From assembly GCA_030680075.1 (NCBI GenBank), contig JAUXWR010000460.1, positions 17,131 to 81,130 on the forward strand: 64,000 nucleotides of DNA, in the 5' to 3' direction. Shown here piece after piece: positions 35,501 to 44,511 of the stretch; positions within the stretch are counted from its first letter, which is position 1, and the number at the start of each line of letters is the position of its first letter. Source of the DNA: Legionella sp. GTDB lineage: Bacteria; Pseudomonadota; Gammaproteobacteria; Legionellales; Legionellaceae. Position numbers and translations under genes: made by a program. Under the pieces are notes generated by a model that worked only from the letters and a program-made list of their open reading frames with translations, was not told the origin of the DNA and ran no database searches.

Positions 35501-38405
35501 TGCATTTAATCAGGTAGGTTTTATTTTTCAAAGCTACCCCATAAATCATTTAACTATCAATAATAAAATAGGTAAAAGAATTTATGCGGACGATAAGGCT
35601 GAGCTTGTATACGATGCTTGTAATGAGTGTCGATTTGGCAATTTGGTTTTCTTTATGCAAGAGCATGAAGGAAAAATTCAGGGAATGGTTGAATATAACA
35701 CGCTTCTTTTTGATAAGAAGCGAATTTTGTGCATGATAGATACATTTAAAACGCTTATCACCCATAGTGTTGAGGCGCAAAATAAACCCGCACGTTCCAT
35801 TTCTCTTCTATCTGCAAGCCAGTGCTATCGAATAACGCACCAATGGAATCAAGCACCATTAAATTACTCAAAAAATGAGAGTATATTGAGCTATTTTTAT
35901 GAGCAAGTTTCGATTCGGAAAAATGCAGTAGCGGTGATTCACAATGAATACCAAATAACTTACGGCGAATTAGATAAAATAACGAATCAATTGGCACGCA
36001 AACTTAAAAAAAACGGGGTTCATCAGGAAGTACCGATTGCAATTTTCCTGGAAAAAAATATCACTCGAATTGTGGCGATGTTAGGTATCATTAAAGCAGG
36101 GGGGGCATACGTACCCCTGGAAATTGACATTCCATATGAGCGGATTAATCATATTGTGCGGGATTCGGGTATTTTATCAGTTATTACAAGTGATAAAACA
36201 GACCCTTATATCAAAGCACATTTTCCGGAAATTAAAACGGTATTAGTGACTGACAGCAGCATTCAATCAGAATCAAATTTGCCCTTACCCGACGCGACAT
36301 GCCCCAACCAATTAGCGTATATTTTATATACGTCTGGTTCTACCGGTAAACCGAAAGGCGTTGCAATAGAGCAGCGCGGGATTTTACGATTGGTCAAGTC
36401 GCCTGATTATATCGACATCAATGCTCGAGATAGAATTGCTCAAGCTTCAACATTTATTTTTGATGCCGCAACGTTTGAAATATGGGGTGCTCTTCTTAAT
36501 GGCGCGTGTCTCGTCCTCATCGATAAAAAAGTATTGCTGGATGCGGCTTTATTAAATGCGGTTATAAACGATAAAAAAATATCGATTATGTTCTTAACGA
36601 CTCAATTATTTCAGGCGTATATTCAATTATTTCCTCAATTGTTCCAAAATCTCAACTATTTGCTTGTTGGTGGCGAAGCAATGTTGCCTGAAGCAGTTGA
36701 GAGGCTTTTTGAGCCAAAGAAAAAGCCTCATAATTTTATGAATGTCTATGGGCCCACAGAGAATACAACGTTTTCGACAAGCTATTTAATCAGGAAAAAT
36801 ATTGATTTACATAAGCCTATCCCTATTGGTAAACCAATTCGTGGTACGCAAGTATACGTATTGGATGACAGGCTAAATCCAACACCAGTCGGTGCTCCCG
36901 GTACGTTGTATGTAGGAGGGACTGGACTGGCTAGGGGCTATATTAATCAAGAAGCGTTTAATGGAGAAAAATATATTAATTATTTGCATGAACGCATCTA
37001 TAACACCGGCGATATTGTTACCTGGCAGCCTGATGGAAATTTGAGATTTCTTGGAAGAAAAGATAATCAAATTAAAATGAATGGTTATCGTATTGAGCTG
37101 GATGAAATAGCCTTGGAATTAGAAACACATCATCTTGTCGTGCAAGCCATTGTTTTAGTAAAAACGACCCATCATCACCGGCAATTAGTGAGCTATATAT
37201 TATTGGAGCCGGGGAATGATTTGCAGGATATTAATTTACATCATTACCTAAAGAAAATTTTACCGCATTATATGCTCCCAAAATTTTATTATCAAATTGA
37301 AGCGGTACCCGTAACAGATAATGGTAAGGTAGACAAAAAGCTCCTTTTAAAGAGTGAGTTTCCTGCTATAAGTTATACTGAATATGAACCTGCAACTAAC
37401 ATACTCCAGGAAAATTTAATTTCAATCTATGCAGAAATACTTCATATTCCACCTACTGAAATTAGTATTAATGCGGAATTTTTTGATTTAGGTGGCACCT
37501 CAATAACCGCGCTGCATTTTATAGACAAGGTTAATGATAAATTTAACGTAACTATTAATTTTTCTACTCTATACGAGCATGCCAATGTTAAAGCCTTGAG
37601 TGAGAAAATCAGTGCGTTATTAAGTAAAGAGAAAACTACGTCAGCGCTTAATTTTACCCACATGCATGACAGTGCTCTAAAGGTTATTAATGAGGGGAAT
37701 TTAACAAAAACACCGCTAGTACTTGTTCATCCTATAGGTGGTACTGGATTTTGTTATTTGGATTTGATTAAATTATTACCACATAATCAGCCGTGTTATA
37801 TTATTCAAGATCCCAGTATTGATGCAAATCAGGTGTTGTTTGAAGACATCCCTGCCATGGCGGAGTGTTACAATAAATTGTTGTTAAACCATTTCGAACA
37901 GAGAAAAATAATACTAGGAGGGTATTCTTTTGGGGGCATGCTATCGTTGGAAATGGTCTCTCAATTAGAGCACCAGAAATTAGATAAAACAATTGATCGC
38001 GTCATCACCTTTGACACATGGATTGTGTCTGACTTTCTAAATGTTAAAGCAAAAGAAGCGCTTAAATTAAGTATTTTAAGACAATATGAGCGGGTAGAAA
38101 CTAATTTAATAAATCAACATATTGATCCTAAGCCATGGATGGAATTATATTATCGCCGTTTGCAGGATTTAGGTTTTGCTTATAAACCTCCCAAAATAAA
38201 TAAAAAGATTATGCTATTTAAAGCAAATCAGCAGTTGGGTGAATTTTCAGCAATGAATGATAAGACCAATTACCTTAAAAATCACACAAGCAGAGGCGTG
38301 GATGTGCATATAGTATCAGGCAACCATGATACTATTCTCCAATACCCTCATGTTAGAGGTATAGGGCAGTTATTAAATACTTATTTAAAAGGTAAAATGC
38401 ATTGA
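32502..38405 (+). CDS. FkbH-ACP-C-A-PCP-TE hybrid synthetase
   Basis: 1967 residues. The FkbH region (about 1-530) has a HAD motif VLDCDGTLWNG (Asp187, Asp189), IDDNAIECAEV and a GNAT-like part (GVVVYDVLARELVIKSFFLSCRILGRG). A carrier domain follows (LGITSLDC, Ser605). The condensation domain has HHIIHDG at 790-796. The adenylation domain has YTSGSTGKPKG near 1275 and YGPTENT. A second carrier domain has LGGTSITAL (Ser1667). The thioesterase has GGYSFGG (Ser1809). FkbH proteins load a glycerate-derived C3 unit from 1,3-bisphosphoglycerate onto an ACP. Inference: a glyceryl or related unit is joined to one amino acid and released. AGCGAGG precedes the ATG. The histidine kinase overlaps its stop. 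Confidence 0.88.
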   Translation: MIHVASTYIVDVLNDSLKAILHQFCDQEISFHYNQIFQQALLPGSEFNENKNGLNVILMRMADLFNSNQEIESNLNDLITALTSLQKSTHVPLLFIVTPSEASTKKEKNYYLKVENTLKSVMEANKNTLFVSSEEILKSNQERIFDQFTEKHGHIPYTREFYESLAWLIGRKYSLLTRKPYKVIVLDCDGTLWNGIIEEDGLEGIIIDEEYLAFQQFMINLFHAGFLLCLCSKNSEKSVLDVLKLHKKMALDINKHICSYRINWLPKSVNIQSLANELNLGLDSFIFIDDNAIECAEVKAALPDVLVIELPRINSREESIPRLDYLKNIWAFDIHNVSEEDKKRTAFYKQNRLRETLKSESLSYEQFLKNLKIKIGIREANSQDLERVIQLSQRTNQFNLFPNAVSANEFNERILQRQLSGCLVIEVSDKYGDYGLVGVVVYDVLARELVIKSFFLSCRILGRGIEYAVVQHIVSVAEQHSLKRVNLLFSITERNIPGIAFIQHLSNQVLLEKLKHVSFSVEQLKKITPKLVQQVEKRPKLANSNARVSNDYMLDIAKESYHKKRKTHPSRKLATVEMSLIELFKQHKLWVEEKNVALIELGITSLDCVLLASTIYQRFHVEITPFELLKPGFTLEKLTRYLLSQLKSNHLVPELSILEPVMSLSSTQLRLWEDEQIFPDTARNNMFTAYEIEEPVNKEIMRNAFIQLMARHDALRFSFFAEKDGPLLKLNPLQSIDFKLDYFSCDNDADIEQYVALFRQKPFVLSQAPLFRAALIRKKKNKTLFLFSIHHIIHDGWSLNILLRELSDTYSACSKRITLPNPIESCPYLDFIRWQQKAISEEVLEKQGAFWKKYLSYIPKLELIYDKARKEEQEKPLNHRITFTINAKTTRKIKKMSLANQVTLYDVLLSAFGLFLSHLANQEDINFITAVSGRHHSCVGDVIGFFTNMVLIRMHLDDEETFNDLIKKNQKLIHNIFKNQDFPFNEIMQLTGEQVNSKIHAFNQVGFIFQSYPINHLTINNKIGKRIYADDKAELVYDACNECRFGNLVFFMQEHEGKIQGMVEYNTLLFDKKRILCMIDTFKTLITHSVEAQNKPARSISLLSASQCYRITHQWNQAPLNYSKNESILSYFYEQVSIRKNAVAVIHNEYQITYGELDKITNQLARKLKKNGVHQEVPIAIFLEKNITRIVAMLGIIKAGGAYVPLEIDIPYERINHIVRDSGILSVITSDKTDPYIKAHFPEIKTVLVTDSSIQSESNLPLPDATCPNQLAYILYTSGSTGKPKGVAIEQRGILRLVKSPDYIDINARDRIAQASTFIFDAATFEIWGALLNGACLVLIDKKVLLDAALLNAVINDKKISIMFLTTQLFQAYIQLFPQLFQNLNYLLVGGEAMLPEAVERLFEPKKKPHNFMNVYGPTENTTFSTSYLIRKNIDLHKPIPIGKPIRGTQVYVLDDRLNPTPVGAPGTLYVGGTGLARGYINQEAFNGEKYINYLHERIYNTGDIVTWQPDGNLRFLGRKDNQIKMNGYRIELDEIALELETHHLVVQAIVLVKTTHHHRQLVSYILLEPGNDLQDINLHHYLKKILPHYMLPKFYYQIEAVPVTDNGKVDKKLLLKSEFPAISYTEYEPATNILQENLISIYAEILHIPPTEISINAEFFDLGGTSITALHFIDKVNDKFNVTINFSTLYEHANVKALSEKISALLSKEKTTSALNFTHMHDSALKVINEGNLTKTPLVLVHPIGGTGFCYLDLIKLLPHNQPCYIIQDPSIDANQVLFEDIPAMAECYNKLLLNHFEQRKIILGGYSFGGMLSLEMVSQLEHQKLDKTIDRVITFDTWIVSDFLNVKAKEALKLSILRQYERVETNLINQHIDPKPWMELYYRRLQDLGFAYKPPKINKKIMLFKANQQLGEFSAMNDKTNYLKNHTSRGVDVHIVSGNHDTILQYPHVRGIGQLLNTYLKGKMH

Positions 38406-39862
38406 GGTTATCTAAACCTGAAAATGCGAATTTCGTAAAAAAAATTTGCATTAAATTCGCTTGGTTTTTTAATTCAGGCACCAAAAAATTTATTCTTTCC
38501 AAAAAGCTGGCGGCTTTTTTCGAGACTACAAATGATATTCAAAAAACTCACGAGAGTGATGTCATCACGGCGTTAAAAGAACGAATAAAATTGCTTGAAC
38601 TGAGTCATATACGGACTAATGATTATTTGGAAAATATAATAAATACTATTCCTGCTAATGTTTACTGGATGGACACTGACTGTGTACTTTTAGGTAGTAA
38701 TCTATCTCATGCAAAGCAAGCAGGTTTTTCTAGTCCGGCTGACATTATTGGTAAAACGGACCATGATTTTGTCTGGAAAGATGCGGCTGAAGAACTCATC
38801 AAAAATAATATGAAAGTAATGGAGTCTGGCATAGGTGTTCAAGTCGAAGAAACTGGAATTTTGGCTGATGGTTCTCGCCATGTTTTTTTAACGAATAAAG
38901 TACCCATGCATGACAAGGACAATAATGCTATCGGACTAGTCGGTATATCTACCGATATAACCGAATTTAAGGCGTTACAAACGGAGCTTATTAAAGCCCG
39001 TGAGATTGCAGCGTTTGCCATAAGTGAGAAATCTATAGCTGAAGCAGCGGCTTTTGCATCTAACGCAAAAGCCGCTGCTGAAGAAGAAATGCGTAAAACA
39101 GTAATGGTATTAGTTGGTGATATTGTACATGATATCAAGACACCAATTACAACTATTAAAGCAGCAGCAGAGCTTTTAGAGCGGGTATTGCCGGTTTTAT
39201 ACGAGGGTATTAATGAAGCAAAAGATGCAGGCGTCAAAATAATAAATTCATTAAATCAAGAGAAATGGGATTATCTTTCGCAAAATATGCCGATAAATTC
39301 AATAAAAAATGCCATAGTGCTAATTGATGATTTTATTAATACAACATTATCAGAACTTGCTTGGGCTCATAAAGCGCATTTAACTCAGTTAACCAAAGAT
39401 GAGCTCATAAAGTGTTCAATTCGCAGGGTTATTAATAAAACATTGGAAGTATATCCATTTACTGATGCTGAGAGATTGAACGTCCATCAAGAGCTCGCGT
39501 GTGATTTTTATCTCATGGGTAACTCAATTTTGATCATGAAAATATTATTCAACCTCATTAAAAATGCCTTGGAACAAATTCATTTTAATGGGGGAGGCAG
39601 TCTCACAATTTATACCCGCAGGAGTGAAGACTATAATTTGGTAATCATTAAAGATACAGGGGGTGGCGCACCGCCTGAGGTTACTGCTAATATGTTTAAT
39701 GATTATTTTACCACTAAAAAAAACGGTACTGGCATTGGATTGGCGTTTTGTAAACGAATGATGATGAGTTTTGGTGGTGATATACTAAGCCATTCTGTTT
39801 ATGGTGAATCGATGGAACTTATTTTAAAATTTCCCACTTTAGAGTCAGTTTCGCATACCTGA
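38402..39862 (+). CDS. PAS-domain sensor histidine kinase
   Basis: 486 residues. A PAS domain lies at about 75-200 (IINTIPANVYWMDTDCVLLG, IGLVGISTDITEFK). An Ala-rich coiled coil follows (about 200-235), then the H-box VHDIKTPITTIKAAAE (His243), N-box NLIKNALEQ (about 384-392), DTGGGAPPE and GTGIGLAFCKRMM. It is soluble, with no clear membrane helices. The start is a TTG overlapping the NRPS stop by 4 bases, with AAAGG upstream; no ATG occurs in frame for about 95 codons, so coupling to the NRPS gene is likely. Possible partners are the FixJ-type regulator at 30495 and the receiver at 40528. Confidence 0.88.
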   Translation: MRLSKPENANFVKKICIKFAWFFNSGTKKFILSKKLAAFFETTNDIQKTHESDVITALKERIKLLELSHIRTNDYLENIINTIPANVYWMDTDCVLLGSNLSHAKQAGFSSPADIIGKTDHDFVWKDAAEELIKNNMKVMESGIGVQVEETGILADGSRHVFLTNKVPMHDKDNNAIGLVGISTDITEFKALQTELIKAREIAAFAISEKSIAEAAAFASNAKAAAEEEMRKTVMVLVGDIVHDIKTPITTIKAAAELLERVLPVLYEGINEAKDAGVKIINSLNQEKWDYLSQNMPINSIKNAIVLIDDFINTTLSELAWAHKAHLTQLTKDELIKCSIRRVINKTLEVYPFTDAERLNVHQELACDFYLMGNSILIMKILFNLIKNALEQIHFNGGGSLTIYTRRSEDYNLVIIKDTGGGAPPEVTANMFNDYFTTKKNGTGIGLAFCKRMMMSFGGDILSHSVYGESMELILKFPTLESVSHT

Positions 39863-39908
39863 GTTGTAGTTGAGTTATATCATTAATTATCGGAACCTGT
39901 TTTCTATT

Positions 39909-40541
39909 ATGAGCTTGAAAGAAATTGGAGCGCGTATTAAAAGTGCCAGAATGCAACTGGGCTATTCTCGAAAAAAGTTTGCTGAAAAATATCATTTTTC
40001 ATCTGCAACATTACAGGCCTGGGAGGATGGTAAATATACAGTACCGCTTAAGGGAATACTAAAATATATTCATGCTTTAGATGAGGCAGGGCTTGTATCT
40101 TCAGTTGATTGGTTTATCCATGGCGTTGGGGTATCTCCTCGCCCTAAAGTGCTTATCAAACAAGTAGCACCAATCGTTCAACCTTTAAATATTGAAGAAA
40201 ACAGCTTTTTTGAGCAATCAAATCAAAACTCTATTCTGGTGAGTATTACTGATGACACTATGATTCCTTTTTTTAAGCCAGGTGATTTTGTTGGTGGGTA
40301 TTTTATACCTATAGATAGGGTAGATGAGTATATTGGTTCATATTGCATCGTCATCATCGCGACTGGAGAGATTCTTGTCCGTAAATTAAAATATGGCTCA
40401 AAGGCAGGTTTTTTTACGCTAGTTAGTACTAATTTGGATTCTGTGGTAGATACCGCTTTTTTGACAAATTGTGACATTCAGAAAATAGCACCGGTAACCT
40501 GGCATCGAAAAGCCTATAATGATCCCGCTATAGTGCAGTAG
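39909..40541 (+). CDS. XRE/S24-type (CI-like) repressor
   Basis: From the ATG at 39909 the product is 210 residues. An HTH-XRE lies at about 1-60 (IGARIKSARMQLGYSRKKFA, SATLQAWEDGK), and an S24/LexA-like C-terminal half follows (SITDDTMIPFFKPGDFVGG, GEILVRKLKYG). A longer reading from TTG at 39870 has no ribosome site. Phage-CI-like proteins of this build are common accessory regulators. The gene follows the histidine kinase by 46 bases and overlaps the convergent receiver gene by 14 bases at the 3' ends. The second XRE/S24 protein of the window is at 47424. Confidence 0.82.
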   Translation: MSLKEIGARIKSARMQLGYSRKKFAEKYHFSSATLQAWEDGKYTVPLKGILKYIHALDEAGLVSSVDWFIHGVGVSPRPKVLIKQVAPIVQPLNIEENSFFEQSNQNSILVSITDDTMIPFFKPGDFVGGYFIPIDRVDEYIGSYCIVIIATGEILVRKLKYGSKAGFFTLVSTNLDSVVDTAFLTNCDIQKIAPVTWHRKAYNDPAIVQ

Positions 40542-40911
40542 TATTTCCAGAGCAGGTTTCAAAGCAGAGTTTCGCGATTTTTTCTAATAATTCATCAAAA
40601 TTAAATGGTTTGGCGATGAAATCATTGGCACCATAAAGAAATGATATTTGTTGAATGTTGCGATGACCTGACATGAGAATGATGGGAATGTGTTTGAATT
40701 CAGAGTGATTTTTAATTTGCTCAAAGAGGTTGTAACCATCCACTCCCGGTAGGTGATAGTCAATTAATATAAGATCAGGTTTTGTCTTTTTACCTAAAAG
40801 ACATTGACTATCTTGTGCTATTTCAACCTCATAATGATGCAGCTCTAATACAATGCGCATGCAATCCAGCATGGGTAAATAGTCATCTATAATCCATATC
40901 TTTTTTTTCAT
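40528..40911 (-). CDS. Stand-alone CheY-like receiver
   Basis: 127 residues from the ATG at 40911; a GTG 24 bases upstream is less likely. A complete receiver: acidic pair in IIDDYLP, phosphoacceptor in LILIDYHLPGVDG, Ser in ILMSGH, Lys in FIAKPF. It has no output domain. It is convergent with the XRE/S24 gene and close to the PAS kinase, so it may relay phosphate within the two-component set around the NRPS genes. Confidence 0.88.
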   Translation of the reverse strand: MKKKIWIIDDYLPMLDCMRIVLELHHYEVEIAQDSQCLLGKKTKPDLILIDYHLPGVDGYNLFEQIKNHSEFKHIPIILMSGHRNIQQISFLYGANDFIAKPFNFDELLEKIAKLCFETCSGNTTAL

Positions 40912-40935
40912 GGTAAAAAATACTGCTAATAGCAC

Positions 40936-41378
40936 ATTTTAATATATCACAACAGCAAGTTATTTATAAGCCATTATGATGCCGGCAAAGATTATCAGAT
41001 CAATTTTAAATCCCAGAAACAGAACCTGTCTTTGCGAGCGCCTAGCGAAGCAATCCAGTGACTATTGAAGCCCTAGATGTCCTTATCTAAAGTCACTGGA
41101 TTGCTTCGCTAGGCGCTCGCAAAGACAGGTTTTACCAGCATTAAGAATTGTCCGGTGTAACGCTACAAAGGCATTTCCAGCTAATCTAAAATTCTCTTTG
41201 ATTTTGAAACAGCCCTTTTTCCTTGTATCCATAAAAATATTATATTCACAAAAAATATGAAATAATATTGATTTTAATTATTATAATATTATTATTTAAT
41301 ATTTTAAAGATATATTCGAGATAATGACTCAATGAAAATATAGCCGCGGCTTCCTATGCGGAATACAAGGTAAATTTG
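40936..41378. other. Intergenic region with palindromic repeat and AT-rich tract
   Basis: About 440 bases without a supported gene. It contains the palindromic element at 41024-41130 and then a very AT-rich stretch (about 41225-41315, many ATTATAATATT-like runs) upstream of the small gene at 41379. No clear coding signal is seen on either strand. Confidence 0.6.
41024..41130. repeat. Palindromic REP-like element, copy 2, with perfect 39-bp arms
   Basis: The arm 41024-41062 (ACCTGTCTTTGCGAGCG...) is the exact reverse complement of 41092-41130, with a 29-base loop. It contains TCTTTGCGAGCGCCTAGCG and GAAGCAATCCAGTGAC. A diverged copy lies at 2922-3028. The perfect arms suggest recent insertion or active homogenisation. 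Confidence 0.9.
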
Positions 41379-41750
41379 ATGCATAAAAAATTACAAAGGA
41401 TTATTGGAACGGCACTATTAAGTGTAAATTTTATGCAAACAACTACAGCTGCTTTACCTTTAAGCAATACAGAAGAACAGACAAATCATTTAAAAAATTT
41501 ATCGCCCACGGCGGAAATGCAATATTTGGTCTTTACATCAAATTATTTTGGCATTGCAGGGCCGTTAAATGCAGGAATCAATTATAGTAATTTAACCAAA
41601 GCCTACTTCGATAGCCTTTTTTTTAAGCAACTAGCCGAAAAACTGAGTTTAAATGTACAGGAAGAATACGGCGATAAACAATATCACGTTAACGGCACCA
41701 CAGGCTTTTTATTAGGTGCACAAAACTTTTATAAGATCTCGGCAGAGTAG
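41379..41750 (+). CDS. Small hypothetical exported protein
   Basis: 123 residues from the ATG at 41379 (AAGG about 9 bases upstream; a TTG just before it is also in frame). The N-terminus (KKLQRIIGTALLSVNFMQTTTAA) looks like a signal peptide with cleavage after TAA or ALA. The mature part has no family I recognise (YLVFTSNYFGIAGPLNAGIN, YHVNGTTGFLLGAQ). It is isolated between repeat-rich AT-rich gaps, which is typical of accessory DNA. Confidence 0.55.
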   Translation: MHKKLQRIIGTALLSVNFMQTTTAALPLSNTEEQTNHLKNLSPTAEMQYLVFTSNYFGIAGPLNAGINYSNLTKAYFDSLFFKQLAEKLSLNVQEEYGDKQYHVNGTTGFLLGAQNFYKISAE

Positions 41751-42442
41751 TCAGGTCAAATGGTTTTTTTGTCAATTAACATTGCCTAATTTTATACGCA
41801 ACTGTAAAAATATAAGTGGCAGCGCGAACTGCTGCACAGTATTATTACCTATTGTAGTGTTTCACACTGTGTTGTCTAAAGTGGTTTTGCAAAAGGCTAT
41901 CTAATTTAAATGATTTTCTCGTACTCGTGGAAATTATCGTGTATGACATGTCTATATTTTGTTTATATCGATAATTTTGTTTCGGATTTTTATTCTGTGT
42001 TTTTGGCTAATCATATTTTTGTTACTCAGGAAATGCTGCAAATATTCTCTCCCTAACTCCACTTTTTATCTATAGCGTAAGTTTTAAATCAGCTTAGTAG
42101 CTTCATTATAAATTAGGGCCACATAAAACTCGTTAAATATGAATATTTATTGCAATTATTTGCTTTGATAGTGAACGCTCTTTATGGGGTATTATGAAAA
42201 AACAGCGAAAAAAATTTCAGAATTTGCTGGCATGAGTGATATCAAAGAATTCGGTTTATGACTGAGATGCCAAACCATCACTTTATAAACTAATCTTGGG
42301 CGAGAATCAAAAAAATCTTAGCTTCGGAATATTAATTATGATAATTCGGATGCGCGTTGTTATTTGACTATCGCTTTTATATAAATGTAAAATGCTCGCC
42401 GCCTGAACTGTAATATTAAGTATAATTTTCGTGAAATTTATT
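41751..42442. other. Long AT-rich intergenic region
   Basis: About 690 bases with no supported gene. A 62-codon frame overlapping the upstream gene end and a 25-codon frame at 42184-42261 (MGYYEKTAKKISEFAGMSD...) are the only open stretches; neither has a ribosome site. A TCTTGGGCGA word at about 42294 recurs near 43170 and 54054. It may be decayed accessory DNA. Confidence 0.5.
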
Positions 42443-43147
42443 ATGCAAAAAACATCTTCTTCACACGCCTCTCAGTATAATTTCTACGCCTTATTATCAA
42501 TGATTTATATAACCTTTATATTAATTGCTAATGTATTAATTTATAAAATAGTCCAAATCGGATCATTTTCATTTACTGTAGGTTCATTTGTGACACCTTT
42601 TTGGTTTGTAATAACCGACATTGTAGCGGAAGTGTATGGTTATCAGTTAGTAAGAAAATTAATTTGGTCTGGTATTCTATGCGGACTTTTATTTACAGTC
42701 GTGTGTGCTATTTTAATTAATCTTCCTTCGCCTTCATCATGGGCTCATCAACATTCTTACGATCAGGTTCTGGGTAAACTGCCTCGGATACTTGTTGGAT
42801 ATGTTGCGGGAGTACTAACAGGAGCGTTTATTAATACATATTTAATAACCAAATGGAAGATATTAACGCATGGAAAATATTTTTGGTTAAGAAGCGTGAG
42901 CTCAAGTATGATAGGACAATTAGTTTTTACAATAGTCACAATTTCCTTTGATTTGCTGGGTATATTGACATCTTCAGATATCATTAAATTAATTCTAATT
43001 TCAATGACAATTAAACTGGTTGTAACACCTTTGCTCGCCGTACCATCAACGATATTAGTATATTATTTGAAGAAATATGAACGCATGGATATCTATGATT
43101 ATCATACAGATTTTAATCCTTTTAAGTTTAAACTGGAATCTCTCTGA
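42443..43147 (+). CDS. yhhQ: Queuosine-precursor transporter, YhhQ/VUT (DUF165) family
   Basis: 234 residues, six or so transmembrane helices. The YhhQ/VUT pattern is clear: LIANVLIYKIVQIGSFSFTVG, TPFWFVITDIVAEVYGY, TGAFINTYLITKWKI, LRSVSSSMIGQLVFTI, PLLAVPSTILVYYLKKYE. Family members import preQ0/preQ1 for queuosine in tRNA. The ATG at 42443 is used; a GTG 12 bases upstream is also possible, and neither has a clear ribosome site. Confidence 0.88.
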   Translation: MQKTSSSHASQYNFYALLSMIYITFILIANVLIYKIVQIGSFSFTVGSFVTPFWFVITDIVAEVYGYQLVRKLIWSGILCGLLFTVVCAILINLPSPSSWAHQHSYDQVLGKLPRILVGYVAGVLTGAFINTYLITKWKILTHGKYFWLRSVSSSMIGQLVFTIVTISFDLLGILTSSDIIKLILISMTIKLVVTPLLAVPSTILVYYLKKYERMDIYDYHTDFNPFKFKLESL

Positions 43148-43325
43148 AAATAATATAGACAAGAAGATCTTGGGCGAGTAATATCGCCATTCTCAAAATT
43201 AATGAAATGGTGTCCGATGAAAAAGATTAAAAAATATAGAACTAAGTTTAAGGTAGTTGGCTCTAGTTATATTTCAAACTAATTTGAACGATAAAGATAG
43301 ATAATAAATTTTCTGTTTTATCTCG

Positions 43326-44495
43326 ATGTCACTACAAAATCGTTTACTTTTATTTTATCTGATTACTACATTTGGGTATTCTATGACTGGAATAGCCACG
43401 TTTCTTTCTATTGATAAAACCTTTCATAGCATAGGATATTTAGGAATTGCACTTAGTCTGCGGACTCTTTCAGCTTGTATCTTTGGATATCTGGCTAATC
43501 ATATAATTAAAAGAATTGATATTCGAAGATCATTTTTTTGTTCTCTTGCACTAGGACTATTATCTATTATTTGTGTTTTTAGTGGCTTCCACTTTAATAA
43601 CTTCTTTATTGTACTAATAGGGCTTGTTTTAATTGGATTGCCATCTACATTAAGCAATATTTTTCTCACAATTTCTTTTAAAATATCTTCTGAATCAAGT
43701 TTTTTTTATCGTAAATATTCCGGAAGTAGAGAATTGGTTTTTGGTATAGCAAGATTGATAGCCTGCCTAGTCGCGCCTTTTTTAATATATAAATTTAATT
43801 TGAACATTGTAATTTTTGCAAATTTAATGGCCTATCTTCTGGGAATCGTATTAATAATTAATATTAATTTCAAACCAATTTCAAATGCGAAGTCTTGTGA
43901 TCCAGTAATAAAAATTAATTACCTTATGCTGAGATCAAAAGAGACATGGATGTATATTCTACAAATATCATCTTCCATGTTAATGGTCGCCTTAATACCA
44001 CTATTAGCTTCATTAAATCAAATTTCATTAACAATACATTTATCTCCTTTGATAAGAGAGTCGCTCTGGTCTATTGAAGCTATAACTATGATTTTAGCTG
44101 GTTTTATTTATCTAATAGCAAAGAAGGCTGGAAATAACGAAATTGTTAAATTGTTACTAATGTTAAATGGCTCATTTTTATTTTTTTTATTATATATTAA
44201 GCAGTCTATTTTGGTGGTAGCTATTATTATGTTTATTAGTGTACTGATGATGCTTTCATTTTATTTATTTAGAGATGACTATATAGTTAATGCTGGTGAG
44301 AATACAAGATTAATAGAAGCGCACGCCGCATTTTCCTCTGTAATGAAGGATTTGATTTGTAGTATCTCACCAGTTATTCTTTCGATTGTTCTGACAAGTT
44401 TTAGTCTTGACATCACAATATCCATTATTTTGCTAATCCAAACATCTTGTTATTGCACTTATTTTTTTCTTAGCAAAAGAAAAATTTGTTTCTGA
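43326..44495 (+). CDS. MFS-type transporter
   Basis: 389 residues with about 12 hydrophobic helices and short basic loops (HIIKRIDIRRSFF between helices 2 and 3, in the position of the MFS loop motif). No strong signature beyond the fold. It lies near the O-methyltransferase operon and NRPS region, so export of a small molecule is a reasonable inference. It converges with the TPR gene at 44512 (stops 16 bases apart). No clear ribosome site precedes the ATG. Confidence 0.78.
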   Translation: MSLQNRLLLFYLITTFGYSMTGIATFLSIDKTFHSIGYLGIALSLRTLSACIFGYLANHIIKRIDIRRSFFCSLALGLLSIICVFSGFHFNNFFIVLIGLVLIGLPSTLSNIFLTISFKISSESSFFYRKYSGSRELVFGIARLIACLVAPFLIYKFNLNIVIFANLMAYLLGIVLIININFKPISNAKSCDPVIKINYLMLRSKETWMYILQISSSMLMVALIPLLASLNQISLTIHLSPLIRESLWSIEAITMILAGFIYLIAKKAGNNEIVKLLLMLNGSFLFFLLYIKQSILVVAIIMFISVLMMLSFYLFRDDYIVNAGENTRLIEAHAAFSSVMKDLICSISPVILSIVLTSFSLDITISIILLIQTSCYCTYFFLSKRKICF

Positions 44496-44511
44496 GGTTA
44501 TAAGTATTTGA

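Noticed and set aside
38839..39237. 132-codon - strand frame inside the histidine kinase
   Set aside because: Antisense shadow of the Ala-rich coiled coil; the + strand kinase motifs are unmistakable.
41716..41904. 62-codon frame overlapping the end of the small gene at 41379
   Set aside because: Overlaps a better supported gene and lacks a ribosome site.
42184..42261. 25-codon frame MGYYEKTAKKISEFAGMSD...
   Set aside because: Protein-like composition but no ribosome site and very short; at most a remnant.
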